Origin: Zunongwangia pacifica
Lineage (GTDB): Bacteria > Bacteroidota > Bacteroidia > Flavobacteriales > Flavobacteriaceae
NCBI RefSeq assembly: GCF_023499215.1
Contig: NZ_JAKHSK010000020.1
Coordinates: forward strand, 21,955-85,954
Direction: 5' to 3'
DNA length: 64,000 nt
In this document: positions 44,162 through 55,400 of the stretch, piece by piece
Numbering within the stretch: the stretch's first letter is position 1
How the letters are laid out: every line of letters begins with the position of its first letter
Made by a program: the position numbers and the translations under genes
The notes under the pieces: model-generated
Told to the model about the DNA's origin: nothing
Databases searched by the model: none
Seen by the model: only the letters and a program-made list of their open reading frames with translations

Positions 44162-47100
44162 ATGAAAAAACAAAAACTATGCAATGCTAAATCGATTAAC
44201 TTAAACCGGTTTAGCAAATTATCCTTTGTTTTAAAATCTTTACAATTGCTCCTTTTTGTTGTTCTTTTCTCGGCTTTTAGTTCCAAAGCCATTGCACAGA
44301 CAACTGTAGAAGGAAATGTTGTGGATAGCGAAGGAATTCCTTTGCCCGGGGTGACCGTTAGGGTAGAGGGGACAGGTATTGGTACACAAACAGATTTTGA
44401 TGGAAATTACTCCATCGATGTACCAGAAGATGATTCGGTTTTAGTATTCTCTTTTGTAGGTATGACAACCGTTAAAAGAACCTTTAATGGTAACACTACC
44501 ATTAATGTAACCTTAGAAAATGATCAGCAGGCATTGGATGAAGTTGTAGTTGTTGGATATGGTACGCAATCAAGAAGATCTGTTACTACCGCTGTAGCAA
44601 AAGTATCTGAAGAAGATTTTAATCAGGGAGTTGTTTCTTCTCCATTAGACCTGGTACAAGGTAAGATTGCAGGTCTTTCGGTGACAAGAGCCGGTGGTAA
44701 TAATCCTAATAGTAGCGCATCTATTCAGTTAAGAGGGGTAACATCAATTAGTGGGAATACCGAGCCTCTAATTGTTATCGATGGTATTCCGGGAGGAAAC
44801 CTGGATCTTATTCAGCAAAATGACATTGAATCTTTTGATGTTTTAAAAGATGGTGCCGCATCAGCGATTTATGGTACCCGTGGTAACAATGGGGTTATTT
44901 TGATTACTACCAAGAAAGGGAAAAAAGGAGTTTCTCAATTTGAGTACTCTTCTTATGTATCTCGTGATTATGTAAGAACCAAGCCACAGTTTTTATCAGC
45001 AGGTCAATATAGACAAGCGATTGCAAATGGGCTAATTTCAGAAAATTATGATTTAGGGTATACAACAGATATTTATGACGAACTGGTCGATGATACCAAT
45101 TTAAGTCAGTATCATAATTTTGTAGCTTCTGGTGGAGGAGAGAATAGTAATTATCGCGCTTCTTTATATTACCAAAAGTTAGATGGAATTGCATTAGAGA
45201 ACGATCGAGAAGAGTATGGTTTTAGAATTAATTTTAACCAGTCTGCTTTCGATGAGCGATTAAACTTTCAATCTAGTGTCGCCACAAACTTTAACAATGC
45301 AAACCTTCAGGGTGGTGGGCAATTTGGTATTATATCCGATTGGAATCCAACGGCTCCAATTTATGCGCCTTACTCTGTAGAAGAGGGAACAGATCTTTAT
45401 AATGAAGGTGAATATGGTTTTTATCAGCCTCAAAATGGCTATAACCCATTTTCTGAATATGCTAACCGCTTTAATTTAAGAAGGCAATCCACTTTTTCAG
45501 GAGATGCAAAAATATCTTATGAAATCATTAAAGGATTAAATATTTCAGCATTTGGATCCTATCAGAGAAATACCTGGAATGATAGGGAGTATCGTGCAAC
45601 AACAGATTGGGCGCAATACAACAGTGGTAGTGCGTATAAAGGTACTGCCTGGGCTCATAGAGATAATCATGTAGATTATACAAAAACTTTTGAGCCTACT
45701 ATTACTTTTGAACAAGAAATAGGGGATCATACATTCGATTTATTAGGAGGATACAGTTATCAATATCGAACAGAAGAAAGATACGCAATGAATAACAGTG
45801 GTTTTACCACTGATGGTTTCTTAGATTGGAATTTTGGTGCTGGTAATGCTATTACAGATACCGATCTTCCACGACCAGAAATGGGAAGTTTTAAAGAAGA
45901 TAATACTCTAATAGCATTTTTTTCTAGAATTAATTATTCCTACTTAGATCGTTATTTCTTAACCGCTTCTATAAGGCGTGAAGGGAGCTCTAAGTTTGGG
46001 GCGAATAATAAATGGGGGAATTTCCCTGCGATCTCTGGGGGATGGTTAATTTCAGACGAAGCTTTTATGGAAGATGTTGATATCATTTCGAATCTTAAAT
46101 TAAGAGTAGGCTATGGTATTACCGGTAACCAGGGAATCCCTAATTATCGCTCTTTAATTACTTTAGGTACAGGCGGTACTTATCCAATTTTTCTTGATGG
46201 TGCTGAAACTCCAACTTATTATCAAACTTATGGGCCAAATAGGAACCCTAACCCAGATTTACGATGGGAACGTAAAAAAGAATGGAACTTTGGTTTAGAC
46301 TTCGGTATTTTATCAAATAGAATTACTGGAGCTATCGATGTGTATGACAGAACTACAGAAGATCTTTTATTGAATTATACAGTACCACAACCTCCGTATG
46401 TACAAACTCAAATTTTTACAAATGTGGGAACTATTAAGAATAGTGGTATAGAAGTCGCTTTAAGTGGAGCGGTAATTAATTCTGGTGATTTTAAATGGAA
46501 TGTGGATGTCGCTGCGAACTATCAGAAAAATGAACTGGAAACCCTTTCTAATGATCAATTTATTGCTTCTGAAATTTTTGGAGGTAGTATAGGGAACCCG
46601 GGTAACTTAGGAGATGCTATTAGAAATACGGAAGGAGGACCCATAGGTGATTTCTACGGAAAAAGATTCGCAGGATTTACAACAAGTGGTCAATGGCTAT
46701 TTCATAAAGCTGACGGGACAATAGGTAGAACCAGTGAAATGACTGAAGAGGATAAAGCCGTTATTGGTAATGGTATGCCAAAATATTATGCCTCTCTAAC
46801 CAACACCTTCAGATATAAAAACTTTGATCTAACGGTATTCTTTAGAGGTAAATTCGATTTTGATATTCTTAATACAGTAGATCTTTTCTATGGTAATCCC
46901 ACTTTATTACCAGGTAACGTATTAGAATCGGCATTAGGTGAATTTAGTAATATTCAGGAAGCTCCTCAGTATTCAGATTATTATTTGGAGTCCGGAGATT
47001 TTGTAAAGTTAGATAACGTAACCTTAGGTTATAATTTTAAGCTCCCAGAGTCAGCAGCATTTTCAAGATTAAGAGTATACGCCAGTGCTAGAAACCTAGC

Positions 47101-47236
47101 GGTAATTACAGGTTATGCTAATGGTGGTGAAAGAGATCCAGAAGTTCAAGATACCGGGTTATATCCTGGAATGGATTATAGGGATTTTTACCCAAGAACG
47201 ACCACTGTTTCTGTTGGGGTAAATGTTAATTTCTAA
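44162..47236 (+). CDS. SusC-family TonB-dependent outer membrane transporter 1
   Basis: 1024 aa. Long signal region (residues about 1-45, KAIAQTTVEG), carboxypeptidase-regulatory-like domain (about 48-135, GNVVDSEGIPLPGVTVRVEGT), TonB-linked plug starting at LDEVVVVGYGTQSRR and ending near GAASAIYGTRGNNGVILITTKKGK, then a 22-strand-type barrel ending in VGVNVNF. With SusD it imports oligosaccharides. The place between LacI and arabinose genes suggests arabinan or arabinogalactan fragments, but no glycan specificity is visible in the protein itself. Confidence 0.96.
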   Translation: MKKQKLCNAKSINLNRFSKLSFVLKSLQLLLFVVLFSAFSSKAIAQTTVEGNVVDSEGIPLPGVTVRVEGTGIGTQTDFDGNYSIDVPEDDSVLVFSFVGMTTVKRTFNGNTTINVTLENDQQALDEVVVVGYGTQSRRSVTTAVAKVSEEDFNQGVVSSPLDLVQGKIAGLSVTRAGGNNPNSSASIQLRGVTSISGNTEPLIVIDGIPGGNLDLIQQNDIESFDVLKDGAASAIYGTRGNNGVILITTKKGKKGVSQFEYSSYVSRDYVRTKPQFLSAGQYRQAIANGLISENYDLGYTTDIYDELVDDTNLSQYHNFVASGGGENSNYRASLYYQKLDGIALENDREEYGFRINFNQSAFDERLNFQSSVATNFNNANLQGGGQFGIISDWNPTAPIYAPYSVEEGTDLYNEGEYGFYQPQNGYNPFSEYANRFNLRRQSTFSGDAKISYEIIKGLNISAFGSYQRNTWNDREYRATTDWAQYNSGSAYKGTAWAHRDNHVDYTKTFEPTITFEQEIGDHTFDLLGGYSYQYRTEERYAMNNSGFTTDGFLDWNFGAGNAITDTDLPRPEMGSFKEDNTLIAFFSRINYSYLDRYFLTASIRREGSSKFGANNKWGNFPAISGGWLISDEAFMEDVDIISNLKLRVGYGITGNQGIPNYRSLITLGTGGTYPIFLDGAETPTYYQTYGPNRNPNPDLRWERKKEWNFGLDFGILSNRITGAIDVYDRTTEDLLLNYTVPQPPYVQTQIFTNVGTIKNSGIEVALSGAVINSGDFKWNVDVAANYQKNELETLSNDQFIASEIFGGSIGNPGNLGDAIRNTEGGPIGDFYGKRFAGFTTSGQWLFHKADGTIGRTSEMTEEDKAVIGNGMPKYYASLTNTFRYKNFDLTVFFRGKFDFDILNTVDLFYGNPTLLPGNVLESALGEFSNIQEAPQYSDYYLESGDFVKLDNVTLGYNFKLPESAAFSRLRVYASARNLAVITGYANGGERDPEVQDTGLYPGMDYRDFYPRTTTVSVGVNVNF

Positions 47237-47242
47237 AATGAT

Positions 47243-48868
47243 ATGAAAATGAAAATAAATAATTATAAAAAGATAATTATATGTTTTTCTCTCGCATTAG
47301 GTATGTTTAGTTGTACCGATCTAGATGAAACCATATATTCAGATTTAACTACAGATAATTTCTATGGTAGCGAGTTAGAACTTACTCAGGCAGTTTTAAG
47401 GCCATATACACATATGCAGGCCTGGCTTTCTTACTCTGGTGAGCGAGGGTATTTTTATCATAATGAATTATCGGCAGATCAACTGGCCTGGCCTCAAAAA
47501 GGTAGGCATGGTTATGATAGTGGAGATCATATTAGACAACATTATCATACCTGGACTCCTCAGGAAGTAAGGTTACAGGCTGCCTGGTCCTTAATGTGGA
47601 CAGGTGTAGGTTATATTAATAATGCTATTGAAGCTATCGAAGCTGTAGACCCTGCAAGTGCTGAAGTTACTGAAGAAGAATTAGCAGCTATTGTGGCTGA
47701 ATCCCGAGTTTTAAGAGCTTATCACTACATGAAGATCATGGATCTTTGGGGGAATGTGCCAATCGTAACTCAGGTAGGTATTCCAGAAAACCCAGAAACT
47801 CAAAGTAGAGAAGAGGTTTTTGCTTTTGTAGAGCAGGAATTATTAGAAAATGTAGAGAATCTATCCCTATTATCGCCGCAAATGCTGGGGCGGGTTTCTC
47901 GTGCAGCAGGCTATGCTATGCTTTCTGAACTTTACTTAAATGCAGAAGTATGGTCTGGCGAGGCAAGATGGACAGAAGCCGCGGCGTATGCAGAGCGTGT
48001 TATAGATGGAGATGGTGGTGCGTTGGCAGGAACCATCATGTTAGATCAGGATCCATTAGGACCGTTTAATAATACCAATGATGATGCTCCTGAAAATATC
48101 TTTCAGTTTCCTTATAGCCCCGATAATGGTTTTGGGTATAATTGGGCAGGATTATTTATGGGCTTCAGTAATATGACCGCAGCATTAGATGTGAACTATT
48201 CAGGAAACAACGCATTAGTTGTTATTCCCAGTGCATTCGATGCTTATCAGGATAATGATATTCGTAAACAAGAGTGGTTTTTATTTGGACCTCAATATCG
48301 ATACGAAACGACAGATCCAATTCTGGGATCTGAAGAATATACCGGGAAACCATTTGTATATGTAAACAACATCCGTAGAAATTCGGAAGGTCAAACCGGT
48401 GAAGGAAGTATGACAGATGGTGAGGAGAATAGTGGTGCCCGTTTTAACAAATATCGTTCAGGTACCCAGGATGATGAAAATTATCTTGAAAATGATTTCG
48501 TGATCTATCGTTTAACCGAAATGTACTTCAATAAGGCTGAAGCTTTAATGAGACAAAACGGTGGTGCTGCAACTTCTGAGGCTGTAGCGCTTATTAATGA
48601 AAGTAAAAGCAGGTATTTTTCTGAGGAAGACTGGCCAGCTGAAAGGTATACCACTGCTACTTTAACTTTAGATGAGTTATTAGCCGAAAGAGGGAGAGAA
48701 TTTATCTTTGAAGGTAAAAGAAGAACAGACCTAATTAGATTCAATAAATTTAATACAGGTTCTTGGTGGGATAAAACTCCAGATAGTGACGATCATACCG
48801 AAATATATCCTATCCCTTACCGACAGGTGCAAAGTAACCCTAACCTAGAACAAAACCCAGGATATTAA
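47243..48868 (+). CDS. SusD-family surface glycan-binding lipoprotein 1
   Basis: 541 aa RagB/SusD protein with lipobox (LALGMFSC, C24). TPR-rich core and the C-terminal LDELLAERGREFIFEGKRRTDLIRF followed by PIPYRQVQSNPNLEQNPGY, the standard SusD ending. It caps the SusC barrel and presents glycans. Seven bases after SusC, so co-translated. Confidence 0.96.
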   Translation: MKMKINNYKKIIICFSLALGMFSCTDLDETIYSDLTTDNFYGSELELTQAVLRPYTHMQAWLSYSGERGYFYHNELSADQLAWPQKGRHGYDSGDHIRQHYHTWTPQEVRLQAAWSLMWTGVGYINNAIEAIEAVDPASAEVTEEELAAIVAESRVLRAYHYMKIMDLWGNVPIVTQVGIPENPETQSREEVFAFVEQELLENVENLSLLSPQMLGRVSRAAGYAMLSELYLNAEVWSGEARWTEAAAYAERVIDGDGGALAGTIMLDQDPLGPFNNTNDDAPENIFQFPYSPDNGFGYNWAGLFMGFSNMTAALDVNYSGNNALVVIPSAFDAYQDNDIRKQEWFLFGPQYRYETTDPILGSEEYTGKPFVYVNNIRRNSEGQTGEGSMTDGEENSGARFNKYRSGTQDDENYLENDFVIYRLTEMYFNKAEALMRQNGGAATSEAVALINESKSRYFSEEDWPAERYTTATLTLDELLAERGREFIFEGKRRTDLIRFNKFNTGSWWDKTPDSDDHTEIYPIPYRQVQSNPNLEQNPGY

Positions 48869-48875
48869 TTTGAAT

Positions 48876-49685
48876 ATGATGAAAATAATGAGAAATTTAA
48901 ATATAAAACCTTTGTTATTTGCTCTTGGCCTATTTTTACTAGGAGCTTGTGACGGCAGAAGGGATTTTCCACCACTTACAGAAACAGGTGTAACGATCGA
49001 TCAGGATATTATTTTATTGATATCTGGAGAAACTTTAGATGTAACCGCTCGTTTTGTTCCAGATATTTTCCCCGCGCGTGAGTACACCTGGGAAGTAGAT
49101 GATCCAAGCGTAGCAGATGTGATTACCAATGATGATCAATCGGTATCTCTAACGGCTACCGGGTCTGGAGAAACCTTACTAAGAATTACTTCTCAGGATT
49201 CAGATGCCTTAACCGCTTCAGTACGTCTTCAGGTAATTTCTTCAGCACCTATCGATGTTACCAATCAGGCTACATTAAGTGTTTATAGAGAAAACAATGG
49301 TGGACCGGCAGCAGGAGAAGGATCTCCAAAACTTGTAGATGGTGATACCTCTACAAAATATCTTGCGCCTTACCTAAATCCATTCTTTTTAACTTTAGAA
49401 TTTGAAACGCCAAGGGTAATTAATATTTACCGATTTACTTCAGCAAACGATGCAGCGAGTAGAGACCCAAGAGATTGGCAAATTTCAGGATCTAATGATG
49501 GGGAGAATTGGGAGGTTTTGGACGAAAGAACGAATGAATTTTTCAATGAAAGATTTATGACCAGAGAGTTCTATTTCGATAACAATACTGCTTATACCTA
49601 TTATAAACTGGATATAACCAGTAACAATGGTAGCTCGTTATTTCAGATGGCTGAATGGGGAATATTTGAATTCCCAGAAGACTAA
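48876..49685 (+). CDS. Surface lipoprotein with Ig-like and discoidin (F5/8 type C) domains
   Basis: About 269 aa. Lipobox FLLGAC with Cys at about 25. Residues about 40-125 look like a Big/Ig-like repeat (VTARFVPDIFPAREYTWEVDDPSVADV), and residues about 130-268 like an F5/8C or CBM32-type domain (VDGDTSTKYLAP, PFFLTLEFETPRVINIYRFTSAND, GSNDGENWEVL). It likely is the SusE/F-position glycan-binding protein of the operon. Starts shortly after SusD; the ATG at 48876 is preferred over a TTG at 48870. Terminator follows. Confidence 0.88.
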   Translation: MMKIMRNLNIKPLLFALGLFLLGACDGRRDFPPLTETGVTIDQDIILLISGETLDVTARFVPDIFPAREYTWEVDDPSVADVITNDDQSVSLTATGSGETLLRITSQDSDALTASVRLQVISSAPIDVTNQATLSVYRENNGGPAAGEGSPKLVDGDTSTKYLAPYLNPFFLTLEFETPRVINIYRFTSANDAASRDPRDWQISGSNDGENWEVLDERTNEFFNERFMTREFYFDNNTAYTYYKLDITSNNGSSLFQMAEWGIFEFPED

Positions 49686-49740
49686 TCTTAAAATTTAATC
49701 CCTAACATCAATAGACCTGATTACTAAACAGGTAATTTCC

Positions 49741-49775
49741 AAAAGGCTCATTTTCCGAAAAGATGGGCTTTTTTT
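49741..49775 (+). terminator. Terminator of the SusCD-1 operon
   Basis: Imperfect hairpin (GGCTCAT / ATGGGCT with flanking T/A pairs) followed by T7. Confidence 0.75.
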
Positions 49776-49988
49776 AAATTAATTTGCTAAAAGGATTTAA
49801 CTTTATTATTTTTCATTGAAATTATTACAATTTTAGCAAATTGGCAGTGTTAGGCGATTCATTCAATGATAAAACAGATCTGAATTTCAAGAAAATAAAT
49901 TCAATCCCACAATGTAAAGATAGAGTTGAGGTGATCAATCTTTTCGCTTTCAGCAAGACTATACGGTAAACCCTAATCAATAATCAAA
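49776..49988. other. Intergenic region before the mannan locus
   Basis: About 210 bases without a gene. Must hold the promoter of the peptidase-like gene; no clear promoter pair was found. Confidence 0.4.
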
Positions 49989-50654
49989 ATGGAAAAAATT
50001 ATCATAGCTGCCTGCTTATTAATAAACACATTGGCATATTCTCAGCAACAAGAAACTTTCGAAAAAAAAGGAAAAGTATTAATTTTCACCAATCATGACC
50101 CTAATTTAAATCAGGATACTAAAACCGGACTGATAAAAACTTTTTTTAAAGTATATCCAAAATTAGTTAAGGATTTTAATCCAGACTCTATGGATACTAT
50201 TAGAGTGAAAATTGACACCGAATATGATGGTGTGGCTTATGCCCATAATGGTCGTATCACCATTAGTTCAGACTGGTTGGCGAAAAAGCCTGGCGATATC
50301 GATGTGATTACGCACGAAGTAATGCACATTGTACAGTCGTATCCGCCAAATAGTGGCCCCGGATGGTTAACTGAAGGGATAGCCGATTATGTAAGGTTTA
50401 AATACGGAGTTAACAATAAAGGGGCAGGATGGAGCCTTACAGCATATAAACCAGAACATTCGTATAAAAATAGCTATAGAATTACCGCAAGATTCTTGTA
50501 CTGGCTAACTAAAAAATACGATAAAAAAATCGTTAAGAGATTAGATAAAAATATGCGGAATAAAACCTATTCTGAAGATTTATGGAATCAGTATACCGGT
50601 AAGTCTTTAGATGCACTTTGGGCAGAATACAGTAAATCACCGCAAATAAGTTAA
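49989..50654 (+). CDS. Secreted basic-secretory-protein-type zinc peptidase
   Basis: 221 aa with signal peptide (LLINTLAYSQQ). The zinc motif is H109-E-V-M-H113 in VITHEVMHIVQ, with a downstream GWLTEGIADYVRFKYG carrying the likely third ligand region; this is the pattern of the plant basic secretory protein family (peptidase-like, PF04450). Such genes occur in glycan loci of Bacteroidota next to mannosidases. It may trim the protein part of glycoproteins so that the neighbouring enzymes reach the glycans, which is inference. The stop is 8 bases before GH125. Confidence 0.85.
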   Translation: MEKIIIAACLLINTLAYSQQQETFEKKGKVLIFTNHDPNLNQDTKTGLIKTFFKVYPKLVKDFNPDSMDTIRVKIDTEYDGVAYAHNGRITISSDWLAKKPGDIDVITHEVMHIVQSYPPNSGPGWLTEGIADYVRFKYGVNNKGAGWSLTAYKPEHSYKNSYRITARFLYWLTKKYDKKIVKRLDKNMRNKTYSEDLWNQYTGKSLDALWAEYSKSPQIS

Positions 50655-50662
50655 TATAAACT

Positions 50663-52084
50663 ATGCAAAGAAGAAGATTTATCCAAAACTCGGCATTATT
50701 TGGGTCGCTAGCCATGATCAATCCAAAAGTTTCATTAGCCTCTAGCCTGGAAAAATATCCTGTGGTTAGAAGACCAAAAGGGGAACGAAATTTTGAAAGT
50801 AAAGCGATAGAAAAAGCGATAAAAGAATTTGGCAAAAAGGTAAAGGACGAAGAACTGGCCTGGTTGTTTAATAACTGTTTTCCAAATACATTGGATACAA
50901 CGGTGACTTATACAACAAAAAACGGAAGACCAGATACTTATGTGATTACAGGAGATATTGATGCCATGTGGTTACGGGATAGTTCTGCACAGGTTTGGCC
51001 TTACATGGCGTTTGCCGATGAAGATAAAGATCTTCAGCATTTAATTGCGGGTGTGATCAACCGCCAGACTCAATATATCCTTAAAGATCCTTATGCCAAT
51101 GCGTTTTATGATGATCCTAATAAAAAAGGGGAGTGGACTACGGATTTGACTGATATGAAACCTGGCGTACATGAACGCAAATGGGAAATAGATTCATTGT
51201 GTTACCCAATTCGATTAGGGTATAATTACTGGAAAACAACCGGAGATACTGCGCCTTTTGATGAAAACTGGCAAAAGGCCATAAAAGCTATTTTAAAAGT
51301 TTTTAAAGATCAGCAGAAAAAGAACGATCGGGGGTCGTATCACTTTCAAAGAGAAACGGCCAAAGCAACCGATACAAGGGCTTTACATGGTTACGGATAT
51401 CCCGTAAATCCTGTAGGTTTAATTTGCTCGGCTTTTAGACCTTCAGATGATGCCACGGTGTTTTCATTTTTAATTCCTTCTAACTTTTTTGCGGTAGTAA
51501 GCTTAAAACAAGCAGCTGAAATGATGACAGCATTAGCCGATGACAGCCAAACGGCTTCAGCATTACTAAGTCTTGCAAAAGAAGTAGACAGTGCATTAAA
51601 AAAACATGCTATCGTAGAACATCCTAAATATGGTAAAATCTATGCTTTTGAAATTGACGGCTTTGGAAACCATTTAATAATGGACGATGCTAATGTACCA
51701 AGTTTATTGTCACTACCTTATTTAGATGCCATGCCTGTAGATGATGAGATCTATCAAAATACCAGAGAATTTATCTGGTCCACAGATAATCCATTTTTCT
51801 TTAGAGGTACTGCTGCTGACGGTGTTGGAGGACCACATGTTGGGATGGATATGATTTGGCCAATGTCGATTACCATGAGAGGTTTAACAAGTATCAGTAA
51901 TGCAGAAATTAAAGAATGCATCAAAATGCTAAAAGCTACACATGGCGGTACTGGTTTTATGCATGAAACTTTTCATAAAGACGATCCAACTAATTTTTCC
52001 AGATCATGGTTTGCCTGGGCAAATACACTTTTTGGCGAGTTCATTTGGAAAACCTACCAAGAAAGTCCAGACTTACTTTCTTAA
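50663..52084 (+). CDS. GH125 exo-alpha-1,6-mannosidase
   Basis: 473 aa inverting exo-mannosidase that removes terminal alpha-1,6-linked mannose, for example from the core of N-glycans or fungal mannan. The GH125 signature TGDIDAMWLRDSSAQVWPYM and the ALHGYGYPVNPVGLICSAFRPSDDA block are present. The N-terminus (RRRFIQNSALFGSLA) has two or three Arg before a hydrophobic stretch and could be a Tat-like signal. Co-transcribed with the peptidase-like gene. Confidence 0.95.
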   Translation: MQRRRFIQNSALFGSLAMINPKVSLASSLEKYPVVRRPKGERNFESKAIEKAIKEFGKKVKDEELAWLFNNCFPNTLDTTVTYTTKNGRPDTYVITGDIDAMWLRDSSAQVWPYMAFADEDKDLQHLIAGVINRQTQYILKDPYANAFYDDPNKKGEWTTDLTDMKPGVHERKWEIDSLCYPIRLGYNYWKTTGDTAPFDENWQKAIKAILKVFKDQQKKNDRGSYHFQRETAKATDTRALHGYGYPVNPVGLICSAFRPSDDATVFSFLIPSNFFAVVSLKQAAEMMTALADDSQTASALLSLAKEVDSALKKHAIVEHPKYGKIYAFEIDGFGNHLIMDDANVPSLLSLPYLDAMPVDDEIYQNTREFIWSTDNPFFFRGTAADGVGGPHVGMDMIWPMSITMRGLTSISNAEIKECIKMLKATHGGTGFMHETFHKDDPTNFSRSWFAWANTLFGEFIWKTYQESPDLLS

Positions 52085-52107
52085 GTGTGTATATATTACT
52101 GAACTTT

Positions 52108-52145
52108 TATCATAGCTAAACGCTGTTTTTTGTTTAGCTATGATA
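52108..52145 (+). terminator. Hairpin after GH125
   Basis: A perfect 14-bp stem (TATCATAGCTAAAC and complement) with a 10-base T-rich loop; the following sequence is only moderately T-rich. Probable terminator. Confidence 0.7.
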
Positions 52146-52344
52146 GCTATTGTTGTTTTTAAAAATTTTGTCGTTTTAAATTTCAGTAAAAATTGAATAC
52201 GCCAAATCAGTTCCCGTAATATTGAAACCTGGCTATAAAATTTAAATTTTTAGTAAAATAAGTTCTTCAAAATTTTTTTTTGAAAATAACAAGAGGGAAT
52301 TTTCTTATAGGAATAAGAAAATATTAACAAAACTTACAAAAAAA

Positions 52345-52375
52345 TTGGTAAAGAAAAAACGTTTTAGTTACTTTG
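52345..52375 (+). promoter_or_regulatory. Promoter of the SusCD-2 operon
   Basis: TTG at 52345-52347, 20 bases, TTACTTTG at 52368-52375 (one mismatch to TAnnTTTG). The SusC ATG is 30 bases further. Confidence 0.55.
52356..52365. promoter_or_regulatory. Candidate LacI-family operator before SusC-2
   Basis: AAAACGTTTT, a perfect 10-bp palindrome with central CG, between the -33 and -7 elements. Its position is what a repressor of this promoter would need. The two LacI genes of this window or others may act here. Confidence 0.45.
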
Positions 52376-52405
52376 AGTATCTAATTTTTCCAAAACAATA
52401 TTTAT

Positions 52406-55400
52406 ATGAAGCAACAAGTACGCTGCGTAAAAATGTTTAATGTGCTAAAACGTTTTTATCAATCGAAAATTTTAAAAAATGTAGGATTACATTTTTTTAT
52501 CGCTCTTTTATTGTTCCTAAGTAATATTTCTTTGTATGCTGAAACTAAAACGTTTTCGTTAAATCAGGAGACCATTACTGTTAAAGGACAAGTTGTAGAT
52601 AGTGATGGGGTTCCACTTCCTGGTGTGTCTGTTTTTGAAAAAGGAACTTCTAATGGCGCCAGTACTGATTTTGATGGGAATTTTACCATTCAGGTAGATT
52701 CTAAACAGGCTATTTTGGTTTTTTCTTTTGTAGGAATGCAAACAATAGAAAAAACAGTTGGGGACAATACCAATCTTTCAATTACCATGCAAGAAGATAG
52801 CCAGTCTTTAAATGAAGTGGTCGTTGTGGGATATGGAACCATGCGAAAGTCAGATGTTACCGGATCGATTTCTGTGGCCAAAGGTGTTGAACTTACCAAA
52901 AATCAAAATTTTAGTGCGCTAGATAACTTGCGTGGTAAAGTTTCGGGGGTAAATATTTATTCTAATTCCAGTCAGCCTGGTGCTTATCAAAGTCGGGTAG
53001 TTATCCGTGGGCTCTCTACTATAAACTCTTCTTCGAGTCCCCTATATGTCGTAGATGGTGTGGTTATGGAAAACTTCGGACTGGTGAACCCAAATGATAT
53101 CGAAAGGATGGAAGTTCTTAAGGATGCCTCGGCTACAGCTATTTACGGAGCCAGGGGAGCCAATGGTGTTATTTTAGTAACCACAAAGCGCGGTAAAAAA
53201 GGGGAAGGACTAATCGTAAACTATCAAGGTTCTGTAAGTGTAAGTTCTGTAGCCAGATATATGGATCCTTTAAATGCGCAGGAGTGGACTGATGCTTTTA
53301 TGGAAGGTTTGGCTAATGAAAATAAATATATGGGATATGACTGGTCTTTAGATCGTGCCGATTGGTTTACAGATCGTAATTATTTTGATGAGAACGGAAA
53401 TCCATTATACGATACCGATTGGCAACGGGAAGCTACCCGGGATGCCCTTTCACAAAATCACCAGTTTAGTATTCAGCAAGGTGGTGAAAAATCGTCTACA
53501 GGTGGTTTCTTAAACTATACCGATCAAAAAGGAGTAGTGAACAATACCTTTAGTAAGCGTGTAAATGCAAAAATATCTTACGATGCAGATCCATTAAGTT
53601 GGTTATCTACCTCTATGAATTTAATGGTAAACCATACCTGGGGCCGCTATACTCCAGAAACCGGTGGAGGCCAGGATGCACGTAGGACAATGATTGAAAT
53701 GCTTCCGTGGTTACCAGTTAAGGATGCAGAAGGTAATTATACCACTTCAGCAAGCAGTTCCATGTCTGATACCTTTGGTTTCGAAGGGATGTCTAATCCT
53801 GTAATGATCCTGGATTTGCAAAAACGAATGAATTATAACACGCAGATCTTTGGGAATGCGGCGCTTACTTTTCATTTAGCAGATGGACTAGATTTAAAAA
53901 CTCAGTATGGTGTAGATAATCACAATAAAACCTATAAAGGATATTCTTCGGTTTTACTTAATAATTTATCCAAACCTAATGGTTGGGCAGCGATTTCTCA
54001 TACCAATACTTTCTATTGGCAGGAGGAAACTTATTTAACCTATAATAAAACTATAGATAAACATCGAATTAATGCCATGGCAGGGCTTTCCTGGCAGGAA
54101 CGTACTTATAATTATGATAGTTCTTATACCGAAGGGTTTAGTGATGATTTTTTTGAGTGGAATAATTTAGGAGCAGGAACAATTCCAGATGCTCCTCAGT
54201 CTAATTATAACCGCTGGGCGATGAACTCTTATTTCTTACGTTTTTCTTACACTTATAACGATAAATACTCTACTACCTTAACAGGTCGTTACGATGGATC
54301 TTCAAAATTTGGTAAAAATAACAAATATGCTTTCTTTCCATCGGCCGGTTTAGCCTGGAATATTTCTCAGGAGGACTTTTTAAAAGATAGTGACCTAATT
54401 AGTAATTTAAAACTTCATACTAGTTACGGGCTTACCGGTAATTCAGAGATCGATCCTTATCAATCTTTAGCTTCGGTAGATTCAGGTACGTTATTACTAA
54501 ACGGTTCTAGAGAGCCTTATGCTTATGTGAGTTCTATTGCTAATCCCGATTTAAAATGGGAAAAAACATCGCAATTTGATATTGGTTTCGATTTGGGATT
54601 ATTTAGTAATGCGTTGAATTTGGATATTTCGTATTATCATAAAAAGACCACAGATTTATTACTTAATACTCCGTTACCCACCTCTTCAGGTTTTAGTTCT
54701 ATCTATAAGAATATCGGTTCGGTACAAAATCAGGGATTGGATATTATGTTGAATGCTTACCCTGTAGATACTCAGGATTTTACTTGGAATTCAACAATTA
54801 ATATGAATTACAATAAAAATGAAATTCTGCATTTAGGAGATAATGATGAGGATATCGAAATGAATTATTGGGTAGGAGGCTCTGAAAGTATATTGAGAGT
54901 AGGCGAAAACCTAAGTAGTTTTTATGGATATAGAAGATTAGGGGTATATACCGAGCAAGATTATGAAGACGGACTTATAGATTACGATCAGGTAGGGCGT
55001 GCAAAACGTACCAACGAGAAAGAAATTATAGGAAAAGGAATGCCAGATTGGACCGGTAGTTTTATTAATACCTTCAATTATAAAAATTTCGATTTAACCG
55101 TAGATCTTCAATTTGTTTGGGGCGTAGAAACTTTGCAACAATTTTATCATTCTACTTATGATAGGTTTGGGATCACTAATGGATTATCCAATATTCTTTA
55201 TGATGCCTACGATGGTACCAATCCAAACACAATGCAACAGGCTATTTATTTATCAAATTCAGGACACGCTGGTCAAAATACTACAGTAGATTCTGGTTGG
55301 ATCGCCGACGGTTCTTATTTACGTGGTAATTTAATTCAGCTAGGCTATACGTTCTCAGATAAATCTGCAGATGCTATTGGTTTAGCAAAATTTAGGGTGT

